From: Xylanibacter ruminicola | GTDB taxonomy: Bacteria; Bacteroidota; Bacteroidia; Bacteroidales; Bacteroidaceae | DNA: 64,000 nt | Direction: 5' to 3' | NCBI GenBank assembly: GCA_015060625.1 | Contig: SUYC01000001.1 | Coordinates: forward strand, 124,001 to 188,000 | Shown here: positions 44,551 to 52,260 of the stretch, piece after piece | Numbering within the stretch: position 1 is the stretch's first letter | How the letters are laid out: every line of letters begins with the position of its first letter | Made by a program: the position numbers and the translations under genes | Notes under the pieces: generated by a model | Seen by the model: the letters and a program-made list of their open reading frames with translations, nothing else | The model's database searches: none | Told to the model about the DNA's origin: nothing

Positions 44551-46050
44551 TTACTGATGCTGTTCGCGCAGCAGGTCGTTAACGGTCTTAACGGGATTGA
44601 AGGTGCCCAGGGGAACCTCGACAAATACGGTGCTCCAGTTGCTCATAGCACCATTCCACAAACCTGGCAACTCGAGAGCCTTGAGCTCTTTACCAGCCTT
44701 TGACTTAGATGAGATGAAGCCTGTGGTCTTATCAACAAACTCGGGCAGGTTGAATGGCTTACCCTGATAATCCTTAACGGCGCAAACCAGATCAACTGGG
44801 TTGAAGTGGGTGCCCTGGGTAAACATCTTCATGTAGGCCTCGTTGTTGGTGTCGATCTGGCTGCTCTCCAGAATCTGTAGGCTCACTGTGCCGTCCTGGT
44901 TATAGGTGAGGAATGGGCCACCGCCAGGTTCGCCTACATTCTTAACCACACCGCACACGCGCATGGGACGATTGAGCTTCTTGCGCAGATAAGCGGCATC
45001 CACCTTATTATTTTTGGCATCGATACACAGGTTCTTGCTGACAAACTCGGCCATCTCCTGCAACTGGGCCTCGCTGGCACCGGCATCCAGTATTCTGAGA
45101 TACTCAAACGCCTGCTTCTGCAGAGTCACCAGTACGCCTGCCAGCACCTGCTTCCACTCTACGGTCTCGGGCTTCAGACGGTCGGGCACCACATTATCTA
45201 TATTCTTAATAAAGATAACGTCGGCATCTATCTCATTCAGATTTTCGATCAGCGCACCATGACCGCCCGGGCGGAACAGCAGACTGCCATCCTCGTTGCG
45301 GAATGGGGTGTTGTCGGGGTTAGCAGCAACGGTGTCGGTAGATGGCTTCTGCTCTGAGAAGCTGATATCGTACTTGATGCCATATTTCTGTGCAAAGAAG
45401 TCGGCCTTCTCGGCTACCTTGGCCTTAAACAACTCCATGTGCTCGTGGCTGACGGTGAAGTGAACGTGGGCCTCGCCGTTGGAGGCTGCGTAGAGGGCAC
45501 CCTCCACCAGATGCTCCTCCATAGGGGTGCGTGGGCCTTCGGGATACTTGTGGAACAGCAGCAGTCCCTTGGGTAGCTGTCCGTAGTTCAGTCCCTCGGC
45601 CTTCAGCATGTTGGCAGCCACAGCCTTATAGTTGCCTTCGGCCAGCAGGGCCTTGATACCCTTGCCCTCATTTTTCTGGCAGGCAGCATCGAGCGCCTCG
45701 AAGAAGGCGAAATCTTCTATCTGATCAAAGAACTTCTTTTCAAAATCGGTAGTTGGCACGTTGTAGTCGGCATCCACAAAGGCAAACATGTTCTTGAACA
45801 TGCGACTGGCTGCACCGCTGGCGGGCACAAACTTCACCACGCGCTTGCCGGCAGCCTTGTAGTCACCCCAGGCGGCCACCAGTTTCTGGCGCTCGCTGTC
45901 ATCGGGTGCAATGATGCCCTTTCTGGTGCTTGCTGCTGCTTCTAACTTCAGGAATGGGAAACCTGTCTTAAACTCATTCAATTGATTTTCAATCTGCTCC
46001 TGGGTGATGCCCTTCTGAGCGATTTGCTTCAAGTCTTTCTCTCCTAACAT
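44551..46050 (-). CDS. DUF4301 family protein
   Basis: A 499-residue protein of the DUF4301 family, conserved in Bacteroidetes. Visible conserved wording: KFVPASGAASRMFKNMFAF (Gly/Ser loop near 95-113), YPEGPRTPMEEHLVEGALY, FRPGGHGALIENLNEIDADV, and RPMRVCGVVKNVGEPGGGPF. The pattern resembles nucleotide- or sugar-phosphate-binding enzymes, but no function is established. A -7 element TACTTTTG is at 46090-46083. It stands alone. Confidence 0.85.
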   Translation of the reverse strand: MLGEKDLKQIAQKGITQEQIENQLNEFKTGFPFLKLEAAASTRKGIIAPDDSERQKLVAAWGDYKAAGKRVVKFVPASGAASRMFKNMFAFVDADYNVPTTDFEKKFFDQIEDFAFFEALDAACQKNEGKGIKALLAEGNYKAVAANMLKAEGLNYGQLPKGLLLFHKYPEGPRTPMEEHLVEGALYAASNGEAHVHFTVSHEHMELFKAKVAEKADFFAQKYGIKYDISFSEQKPSTDTVAANPDNTPFRNEDGSLLFRPGGHGALIENLNEIDADVIFIKNIDNVVPDRLKPETVEWKQVLAGVLVTLQKQAFEYLRILDAGASEAQLQEMAEFVSKNLCIDAKNNKVDAAYLRKKLNRPMRVCGVVKNVGEPGGGPFLTYNQDGTVSLQILESSQIDTNNEAYMKMFTQGTHFNPVDLVCAVKDYQGKPFNLPEFVDKTTGFISSKSKAGKELKALELPGLWNGAMSNWSTVFVEVPLGTFNPVKTVNDLLREQHQ

Positions 46051-46132
46051 AATAAAAATGGTATTTAGTCAAAAATCTACGGCAAAAGTAACCATTTTTT
46101 TCGAAAAATGCTAATTAATCGAAAGAAAAATG

Positions 46133-46140
46133 TATCTTTG
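46133..46140 (+). promoter_or_regulatory. -7 element for relA
   Basis: TATCTTTG ends 18 bp before the ATG at 46159, so the in-frame ATG at 46108 cannot be used from this promoter. No clear -33 TTTG. The divergent DUF4301 -7 box lies 42 bp to the left. Confidence 0.55.
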
Positions 46141-46158
46141 TGGCAAAATTTGGAAATT

Positions 46159-48231
46159 ATGGCGGAAAAATTCGCATTTACATACGAAGAGAGAAAACGA
46201 ATGGCGTCGCAGACAGCCGATATCTTGACTGAGGAAATTGGTTTGAAAGGTGATGCTATCGAGGCTGTAAAGCTGATTCCTGAGATCGAGGCGGGACATA
46301 TCTCGCTTGACGAGGTGGAACAGAAATATGGAGCCTCGGTTTCACGCATATTGCATGGCTTGAACCGTATCGAGCAGCTATATGATAAGAACCCGTCGGT
46401 TGAGAGCGAGAATTTCCGAAATCTGCTGCTCTCGTTTGCCGAGGATATGCGTGTGATACTGATTATGATTGCTGACCGCGTGAACCTGATGCGACAGATT
46501 CGCGATACAGAGAACGTTGAGGCAAAACTGGAGGTGTCGCAAGAGGCGGCTTATCTCTATGCACCTTTGGCTCATAAGCTCGGACTCTATAAGCTGAAGA
46601 GCGAGCTGGAGGATCTGTCGCTGAAGTATATGGAGCACGATGCTTATTACCATATTCGTGAAAAGCTGAGTGCCACCAAGGCTGCACGCGACGCTTATAT
46701 AGATAGGTTTATCAAGCCTGTAGAGCAAAAAATGATGGCTGCAGGCATTCGTTGCCACATCAAGGGGCGCACCAAGAGCATACACTCTATCTGGCAGAAG
46801 ATGCAAAAACAGAAGTGCCCGTTCGAGGGCGTGTATGACTTGTTTGCCATCCGTATCATTATCGACTGTCCGTTAGAGCAGGAGAAGATGCAGTGCTGGC
46901 AGGCTTACTCGATTATTACCGATATGTATCAGCCTAATCCCAAACGACTGCGCGACTGGCTGTCGGTGCCGAAGTCGAATGGTTACGAGAGTTTGCATAT
47001 CACCGTGCTGGGACCGGAGCAGAAGTGGGTTGAGGTGCAGATACGTACCGAGCGCATGGATGAGGTAGCCGAGCGTGGCGTGGCTGCTCACTGGCGCTAT
47101 AAAGGCGTGAAGGGTGAGACGGGGCTGGACGAGTGGCTGACGAATATACGTACGATGCTGGAGCATGCCGACGGACTGGATGCCATGGACCAGTTTAAGA
47201 TGGATCTGTACGAAGACGAGGTGTTCGTGTTTACACCTGCTGGCGACTTGTGGAAGTTCCCAGTGGGAGCTACGGTGCTCGACTTTGCCTATCATATCCA
47301 CTCTAAGTTGGGTAACCAGTGCACCGGTGGTCGCATCAGCGGCAAAGTGGTGCCCATACGCTACGAACTGAAGAGCGGCGACCAGGTGGAAATACTGACG
47401 TCGGCCAATCAGAAACCCCGACAGGAATGGCTGAACATCGTGAAGACCTCGCGTGCCAAATCGAAGATACGTCTGGCGCTCAAGGAAACGCAGGTGAAGG
47501 ATGGACTCTTTGCCAAGGAAATGCTGGAGCGCAAGTTCCGCAATCGAAAGATTGAGCAGGATGATAGCATCATGTTCAACGTGATCCGTAAGATGGGTTA
47601 CAAAGAGGTGAGCGACTTTTATAAGGCCATCGCTGATGGTGCGCTGGATACCAACGATGTGCTTGATAAGTTCTTGGAACTCAGGGATAAAGAAGCTGTT
47701 GCTACAGGAGATAATCAAGCTCGTTCGGCAGCAGAGTTTGAACTCGACGAGTCGAAGATTGCAGGGTTGAATCAGCCTGTAAACGATGATGTGCTGGTGA
47801 TCGACCGTAATTTGAAGGGTCTGGATTATCAGCTGGCAAAATGCTGTTCGCCCATCTATGGCGACGATGTGTTTGGCTTTGTAACCGTCAACGGGGGCAT
47901 CAAGATTCATCGTTGTGATTGTCCCAACGCGCCCGAGTTGCGTCGCCGTTTTGGTTATCGTATTGTGCGCGCCAAGTGGAGTGGTAAAGGTTCGTCGCAA
48001 TATAGCATTGCCCTGCGTGTGATTGGTAATGATGATATCGGTATCGTGAACAATCTAACGAGCATTATTTCGAAGGAAGAGAAACTGGTGCTTCGTAGCA
48101 TCAATATTGATAGTCACGACGGTTTGTTTAGTGGTAATCTGGTGGTGATGCTCGAAGATACCTCGCGCCTCGAGGCACTTATCAAGAAACTGCGTACCGT
48201 TAAGGGTGTTAAACAGGTAGATAGAATATAA
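46159..48231 (+). CDS. relA: RelA/SpoT-family (p)ppGpp synthetase with degenerate hydrolase domain
   Basis: A 690-residue long RSH protein. The N-terminal region (about 20-150) aligns with the HD hydrolase (SENFRNLLLSFAEDMRVILIMIADR, YAPLAHKLGLYKLKSELEDL) but lacks the His-Asp pair: the usual LHDxxED position reads AVKLIPEIEAGH, and NLM stands where HNM is expected. The synthetase (200-315) is intact (KGRTKSIHSIWQKM, YDLFAIRIII, KSNGYESLH). TGS (about 365-430) and ACT (about 620-690) domains follow. It should make but not degrade ppGpp, so a second RSH elsewhere would be needed for hydrolysis. Confidence 0.92.
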   Translation: MAEKFAFTYEERKRMASQTADILTEEIGLKGDAIEAVKLIPEIEAGHISLDEVEQKYGASVSRILHGLNRIEQLYDKNPSVESENFRNLLLSFAEDMRVILIMIADRVNLMRQIRDTENVEAKLEVSQEAAYLYAPLAHKLGLYKLKSELEDLSLKYMEHDAYYHIREKLSATKAARDAYIDRFIKPVEQKMMAAGIRCHIKGRTKSIHSIWQKMQKQKCPFEGVYDLFAIRIIIDCPLEQEKMQCWQAYSIITDMYQPNPKRLRDWLSVPKSNGYESLHITVLGPEQKWVEVQIRTERMDEVAERGVAAHWRYKGVKGETGLDEWLTNIRTMLEHADGLDAMDQFKMDLYEDEVFVFTPAGDLWKFPVGATVLDFAYHIHSKLGNQCTGGRISGKVVPIRYELKSGDQVEILTSANQKPRQEWLNIVKTSRAKSKIRLALKETQVKDGLFAKEMLERKFRNRKIEQDDSIMFNVIRKMGYKEVSDFYKAIADGALDTNDVLDKFLELRDKEAVATGDNQARSAAEFELDESKIAGLNQPVNDDVLVIDRNLKGLDYQLAKCCSPIYGDDVFGFVTVNGGIKIHRCDCPNAPELRRRFGYRIVRAKWSGKGSSQYSIALRVIGNDDIGIVNNLTSIISKEEKLVLRSINIDSHDGLFSGNLVVMLEDTSRLEALIKKLRTVKGVKQVDRI

Positions 48232-48244
48232 AGAAGGCAATTTT

Positions 48245-48547
48245 ATGAATACGAAACTTTTATTTGTTGCATTGGTAGTGCTGTCGCTGTCGGCTTGTCG
48301 TGGTCGTGGTTCTCAGCGCGAGGAGTTTGTTGAGGAGAAGGTGGAATATCATCCATTGGTAACTGATTCGGCTGCTATCGATTCGATTGCAAATTCGGGT
48401 TTGATTGATAACGAGGCTGCTCTGGAGATGCCTGATATCCCCAAGGATAAGCAGGTAAACATGAATGCTAACGATGCCAGCGTGGTGGATATGATGAGTG
48501 GCAGCGGCGATGGCGACCTGGATAAAGAGGCCGACCCGCTAAAATAA
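48245..48547 (+). CDS. small lipoprotein of unknown function
   Basis: A 100-residue lipoprotein. The type II signal MNTKLLFVALVVLSLSAC ends at Cys18, followed by a basic patch and an acidic, low-complexity chain (EEFVEEKVEYHPLVTDS, DKEADPLK). It starts 13 bp after relA, probably in the same transcript. No domain is recognised. Confidence 0.75.
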   Translation: MNTKLLFVALVVLSLSACRGRGSQREEFVEEKVEYHPLVTDSAAIDSIANSGLIDNEAALEMPDIPKDKQVNMNANDASVVDMMSGSGDGDLDKEADPLK

Positions 48548-48570
48548 CCCACTTGTTAAAGCGAGGCTAT

Positions 48571-49551
48571 CTACTCGCGCCAGATCCAAGCCAATAGATT
48601 ATTCACCCATCTGATGGAGAAACGGAACCATCGGTAGGTGCTTTGTTCCTTGCCGCCGAAACGTAATATGAATTCGCGGTAAGGATTTTTGTGGAAAGGC
48701 AGTCCCACATCCATGAATCGCATATGTTGATAGCCCTCGTTGTAGGCGTGCTTCATCACATCCCACACCACAATGGTGTCGGGGTGTAGGGCATGGAATG
48801 TTTTGCGCCTGAAGGCCGAATACCATAGGTAGGCATCGCCCTGACTATATACGCAGGCGGCACAGGCTATTACTTTCTCGTGGTATTTGGTAATAAACAG
48901 ATTGCCGTTCTGGCCCTCCATCAGCTCACGGAAGAAAATGTCATCGGGGATATAGCGTTTGGGCTTCAGGATATGGTGCTTGCGTAGTAGTTTCGAGAAA
49001 GCCTTAAAGTCGTGCTCGTTGCTGACTATCTCGGTTTTTGCACCTCGTTCGTGGGCGTGGTCGATTCGTTTCTGCAGTTTGGGAGTGATTCGTTCTTCGG
49101 GTGCGTGGCGATGCAACGAGTTGTGTATCGACATCCAGTTTACAGGGTAGTAGCCGTTCTCGCGCAAAACCTTATAGCCAAACATCTTGGTGCTCAGGTT
49201 ACTCATCTCCATAAACAGTACGCGTTTGTTCAGTTTCTGGGTCAGAGCGTTGATCATCTGGCCGAACAACTCGTCTTTCTTGTAGTCACAGGCCTCATCA
49301 TATACACCTTCGCCCAGAATTCGGCAATGTATCAGAAGAAATGGTGGAACGATGAGTGTACGGAATCTCACGATGCCAAGCATGTGGCACAGTTCATGAC
49401 CTGTTTGGTCGTGGACCACCACCATATACGGGCGTTGGCGAGGGGCTGCTTCGCACACTTCCATCAGTTCCTGACTGTGGAAATAGCTGCCCTGACGTAG
49501 CGCTGGCATGCCTTTGGATTTGGTGTATATGGTAGTAATCAGTTGGTTCAT
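48571..49551 (-). CDS. GNAT/FemAB-like acyltransferase
   Basis: A 326-residue protein with two GNAT-like halves, resembling the BioF2/FemAB-like acetyltransferase group. Wording includes GYYPVNWMSIHNSLHRH, FFRELMEGQNGNLFITKYHE, CVYSQGDAYLWYSAF and YQHMRFMDVGLPFHKNPYREF, as in proteins that transfer acyl or aminoacyl groups to cell-envelope molecules. Substrate unknown. The start at 49551 is chosen over 49587 because the -7 box TATTTTTG (49563-49556) lies just upstream of it. Confidence 0.75.
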   Translation of the reverse strand: MNQLITTIYTKSKGMPALRQGSYFHSQELMEVCEAAPRQRPYMVVVHDQTGHELCHMLGIVRFRTLIVPPFLLIHCRILGEGVYDEACDYKKDELFGQMINALTQKLNKRVLFMEMSNLSTKMFGYKVLRENGYYPVNWMSIHNSLHRHAPEERITPKLQKRIDHAHERGAKTEIVSNEHDFKAFSKLLRKHHILKPKRYIPDDIFFRELMEGQNGNLFITKYHEKVIACAACVYSQGDAYLWYSAFRRKTFHALHPDTIVVWDVMKHAYNEGYQHMRFMDVGLPFHKNPYREFILRFGGKEQSTYRWFRFSIRWVNNLLAWIWRE

Positions 49552-49555
49552 GGTG

Positions 49556-49563
49556 CAAAAATA
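49556..49563 (-). promoter_or_regulatory. -7 element directly before the acyltransferase start
   Basis: The minus strand reads TATTTTTG; its last base is 5 bp before the start codon. Transcription would begin at or next to the ATG, giving a leaderless mRNA. No clear -33 box is seen. Confidence 0.45.
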
Positions 49564-49573
49564 CGTTTTTTTA

Positions 49574-49649
49574 GGCACGGATTTCACGGATTACGCTGAT
49601 TTTTAAAGAAAATTATTATTAATCCGTGTTAATCTGCGTAATCCGTGCC
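49574..49649. repeat. 76-bp inverted repeat of the GGCACGGATTACGC type
   Basis: The left arm (49574-49600) begins GGCACGGATTTCACGGATTA. The right arm (49621-49649), reverse complemented, begins GGCACGGATTACGCAGATTA. It sits in the intergenic space of two divergent genes. From general knowledge, this sequence type is a dispersed repeat in Bacteroidetes. Confidence 0.8.
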
Positions 49650-49659
49650 AAATTTTATA

Positions 49660-49667
49660 TATCTTTG
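49660..49667 (+). promoter_or_regulatory. -7 element for the nitroreductase gene
   Basis: TATCTTTG lies 19 bp before the ATG at 49687. The right arm of the inverted repeat occupies the -33 region, so the repeat may influence this promoter. Confidence 0.5.
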
Positions 49668-49686
49668 CACAAAAAATTGTGAGAAT

Positions 49687-50214
49687 ATGACAAGTTTTAA
49701 AGATTTGGCGCAGATGCGTCGTAGCCATCGCAAGTTCTCTGACAAGGAGGTTGATCCCGAGCACCTGAAGCTGATTCTGCGTGCAGCTTTGATGTCGCCA
49801 ACTTCCAAGAGTCAGCGTGCCTGGCAGTTTGTGGTGATTGATGATAAGATGGATATCGAAAAATTGTCGGATGCCAAGAATATGGGTTCTCAGTTCCTGA
49901 AGGATGCGCCTGTGGCTATTGCCGTGCTGGGCGATCCCATGCAGAACGACTGCTGGGTTGAGGATGGCTCGATAGCAGCTATCTCTATGCAGTACCAGGC
50001 TGAGGAGTTAGGATTGGGTTCGTGCTGGATTCAGATGCGCGGACGCGGATTGAGTGATGGAACCACTGCCGACGAGGTGATTCGTGGTGTGCTGGGCATC
50101 CCCGATAATTACAATTGTCTTTGCATCTTGGCATTGGGTCATTGGACTGATGAGCGTAAGCCTCAGGACGAAGAGAAGCTGAAATGGGAAAACGTTCATC
50201 TGAATAAATTTTAA
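49687..50214 (+). CDS. nitroreductase-family flavoprotein
   Basis: A 175-residue FMN-dependent oxidoreductase. RRSHRKFSDKEVDPEHL is the N-terminal FMN phosphate site, SPTSKSQRAWQFVVI the flavin loop, and LGSCWIQMRGRG with GVLGIPDNYNCLCILALGH the C-terminal pocket. Members reduce nitro groups, quinones or enoates with NAD(P)H; the substrate cannot be told. The ATG at 49687 is fixed by the -7 box. It is co-directional with kdsC and maf. Confidence 0.9.
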   Translation: MTSFKDLAQMRRSHRKFSDKEVDPEHLKLILRAALMSPTSKSQRAWQFVVIDDKMDIEKLSDAKNMGSQFLKDAPVAIAVLGDPMQNDCWVEDGSIAAISMQYQAEELGLGSCWIQMRGRGLSDGTTADEVIRGVLGIPDNYNCLCILALGHWTDERKPQDEEKLKWENVHLNKF

Positions 50215-50236
50215 TGTTTAATGTTTAATCTTTAAC

Positions 50237-50755
50237 GTGATTAATTACGATTTAAATAAAATTCGGGCCATCATCTTTGATATAGATGGTGTGCTGAGTG
50301 CCGAGACCATCAACTTGAGCGCCGATGGTACACCATTGCGAACGGTGAATATCAAGGACGGTTATGCCATTCAGCTGGCGATGAAGTTAGGGCTGCGTAT
50401 AGCCATTCTTTCTGGTGCCAAGGTGGATAGTCTGCGAGTGCGCTACGAGGGACTGGGTGTCGAAGATATTTATCTGGGGTGTGCCGTTAAGATTGCTACC
50501 TACGATGAGTTTCTGGCCATCTATGGCTATGCCGACGAAGAAGTGATGTATATGGGCGACGATATCCCCGATTTGGAAATCATGCGTAGGGTGGGTTGCC
50601 CTGTATGCCCCAAAGATGCCTGTCCCGAGATTCGCGAGGTGAGTGTATATGTGTCTGACCGTGATGGTGGCTATGGCTGCGGTCGTGACGTGATCGAACA
50701 GGTGCTGCGTGCCCAGGGAAAATGGGTGATGAACGCCAAAGCCTTCGGCTGGTGA
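50237..50755 (+). CDS. kdsC: KdsC-type HAD phosphatase (3-deoxy-manno-octulosonate-8-phosphate phosphatase)
   Basis: A 172-residue HAD protein without a cap domain. FDIDGVLS has the nucleophile Asp15 and acid/base Asp17, followed by LSGAKVDSLRVRYEGLGVEDIYLG (spread over 59-82) and YMGDDIPDLEIM (Mg-binding Asp residues), all typical of KdsC. It releases phosphate from KDO-8-P in lipopolysaccharide core synthesis. The only in-frame start that keeps the N-terminus is GTG at 50237. It is followed after 37 bp by maf. Confidence 0.9.
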   Translation: MINYDLNKIRAIIFDIDGVLSAETINLSADGTPLRTVNIKDGYAIQLAMKLGLRIAILSGAKVDSLRVRYEGLGVEDIYLGCAVKIATYDEFLAIYGYADEEVMYMGDDIPDLEIMRRVGCPVCPKDACPEIREVSVYVSDRDGGYGCGRDVIEQVLRAQGKWVMNAKAFGW

Positions 50756-50792
50756 TTAACGTAGAGCGTTAATGGACAATTGGTAATTGACA

Positions 50793-51362
50793 ATGGATAA
50801 TTATAAATATGTTTTGGCGAGTAATTCGCCGCGACGAAAGGAACTGTTGGCCGGATTAGGTTTGGACTTCGAAGTGCGTGTGATTGATGGCATCGACGAG
50901 TCGTATCCGGCTTCGCTGCCTGCTGCCGAAGTAGCGCAGTATATTGCCGAAAAGAAAGCGGCTGCCTATAAATCCTCGCTTCAGGCTGATGAGCTGATTA
51001 TCACGGCTGATACGGTGGTGATTGTGGGTGATGATATCTTGGGAAAACCTCGCGATGAGGCTGATGCCGTGCGTATGCTTCGCGAGATTAGTGGTCGCAC
51101 GCATCAGGTTACTACTGGCGTGTCGTTGCTCACAGCAACCAGTCAGCGCTCGTTTTCGGTGACTACCGATGTGACTTTCAAAACGCTGACCGATGCTGAG
51201 ATTCAGCACTACGTCAGTCATTATCGTCCTTTCGACAAGGCTGGTGCCTACGGCATTCAGGAGTGGATTGGCTATATAGGTGTGACTGGACTTAACGGTA
51301 GCTATTATAATGTGATGGGACTACCTGTGCAGCGTATTTATACCGAACTGAAAAATATGTAA
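50793..51362 (+). CDS. maf: Maf-like nucleotide pyrophosphatase
   Basis: A 189-residue Maf-family protein that hydrolyses noncanonical nucleoside triphosphates (dTTP/UTP-type pyrophosphatase). The N-terminal SNSPRRKELLAGLGLDF and the central ITADTVVIVGDDILGKPRD, with the family's Asp/Lys residues, are intact, as is FDKAGAYGIQEWIGYIG. The ATG at 50793 is preferred to the TTG six bases earlier. Confidence 0.94.
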   Translation: MDNYKYVLASNSPRRKELLAGLGLDFEVRVIDGIDESYPASLPAAEVAQYIAEKKAAAYKSSLQADELIITADTVVIVGDDILGKPRDEADAVRMLREISGRTHQVTTGVSLLTATSQRSFSVTTDVTFKTLTDAEIQHYVSHYRPFDKAGAYGIQEWIGYIGVTGLNGSYYNVMGLPVQRIYTELKNM

Positions 51363-51368
51363 ATAATT

Positions 51369-52169
51369 ATGGCTTTTGGAAAGTGGATTGGAGGCTTTGC
51401 CGGATGGATGGCTGGCGGACCACTTGGTGCGTTGGCTGGATATCTGCTGGGCTCGCTGTTTGATACTGTGCTGGATGGAGTGAATACCCCCGATAACTCG
51501 GGCACTTGGCAATCGTATGGCCAAACCTATCAGCAGGCCTATCAGCGGCAGCAAATGCAAGGTCAACGTAATAGTTTTTTGTTCTCGTTACTGGTGCTGT
51601 CGTCGTATATCATCAAGGCAGATGGGAAGGCGATGCATTCCGAGATGGAACTGGTGCGACAGATGCTGCGCCAGAATTTTGGTGATGCTGCTGTGCAGCA
51701 GGGTAACGAGATATTGAACCGCCTTTTTGAGGAACAGAAACGTCAAGGGTGGCAACAGTTCAAACAAACAGTATCCGACTGTTGCACACAAATAGGGCAG
51801 CAGATGGATTATTCGCAACGATTGCAGCTGCTTAACTATCTGGTGATGGTGGCTAAGGCCGATGGCAGCGTGCCTCAGAGCGAGATTACGGCCCTGAAGG
51901 AGTGCGCCCAGTGGATGGGATTATCTGTTAACGAGGTTGACTCGATGCTGCACCTTGAGGGTGGTAGTCTCGACGATGCCTATAAGGTGCTGGGGGTTAG
52001 TCCTAATGCCAGCGACGATGAGGTGAAGAAAGCCTATCGAAAGCAGGCTCTGCAGCATCATCCTGATAAAGTGGCTGCCTTGGGCGAGGATGTGCGAAAA
52101 GCTGCCGAGAAGAAGTTCCAGGAGATAAATGCTGCCAAAGACCGCATTTGGAAGGCGCGCGGATTGTAA
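51369..52169 (+). CDS. TerB/DnaJ-domain protein (DjlA-like)
   Basis: A 266-residue protein. The N-terminal glycine-zipper hydrophobic segment ([20 protein letters not shown], about 4-23, continuing to 35) probably inserts in the inner membrane. A TerB-like helical domain (about 65-195) contains [20 protein letters not shown] and [15 protein letters not shown]-terminal J-domain (about 203-266) has the HPD triad at 231-233, which stimulates DnaK. The layout matches DjlA co-chaperones. It begins 6 bp after maf. Confidence 0.9.
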   Translation: MAFGKWIGGFAGWMAGGPLGALAGYLLGSLFDTVLDGVNTPDNSGTWQSYGQTYQQAYQRQQMQGQRNSFLFSLLVLSSYIIKADGKAMHSEMELVRQMLRQNFGDAAVQQGNEILNRLFEEQKRQGWQQFKQTVSDCCTQIGQQMDYSQRLQLLNYLVMVAKADGSVPQSEITALKECAQWMGLSVNEVDSMLHLEGGSLDDAYKVLGVSPNASDDEVKKAYRKQALQHHPDKVAALGEDVRKAAEKKFQEINAAKDRIWKARGL

Positions 52170-52192
52170 TTTGTTACTTTTTCTGGAAAAAG

Positions 52193-52224
52193 TTTGGAAG
52201 TTTAGAGTTTTTTTTCTAATTTTG
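52193..52224 (+). promoter_or_regulatory. promoter of the sensor kinase operon
   Basis: TTTG at 52193-52196, 20 bp, TAATTTTG at 52217-52224, a full consensus match about 37 bp before the ATG at 52261. Confidence 0.8.
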
Positions 52225-52260
52225 TAGCCATCAAGTAAAAGGCTTGAAGAGAATGATTGT

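Noticed and set aside
46873..48000. Minus-strand open frame of 375 codons
   Set aside because: Opposite relA, where every synthetase motif is in the plus frame. No promoter or family match on the minus strand.
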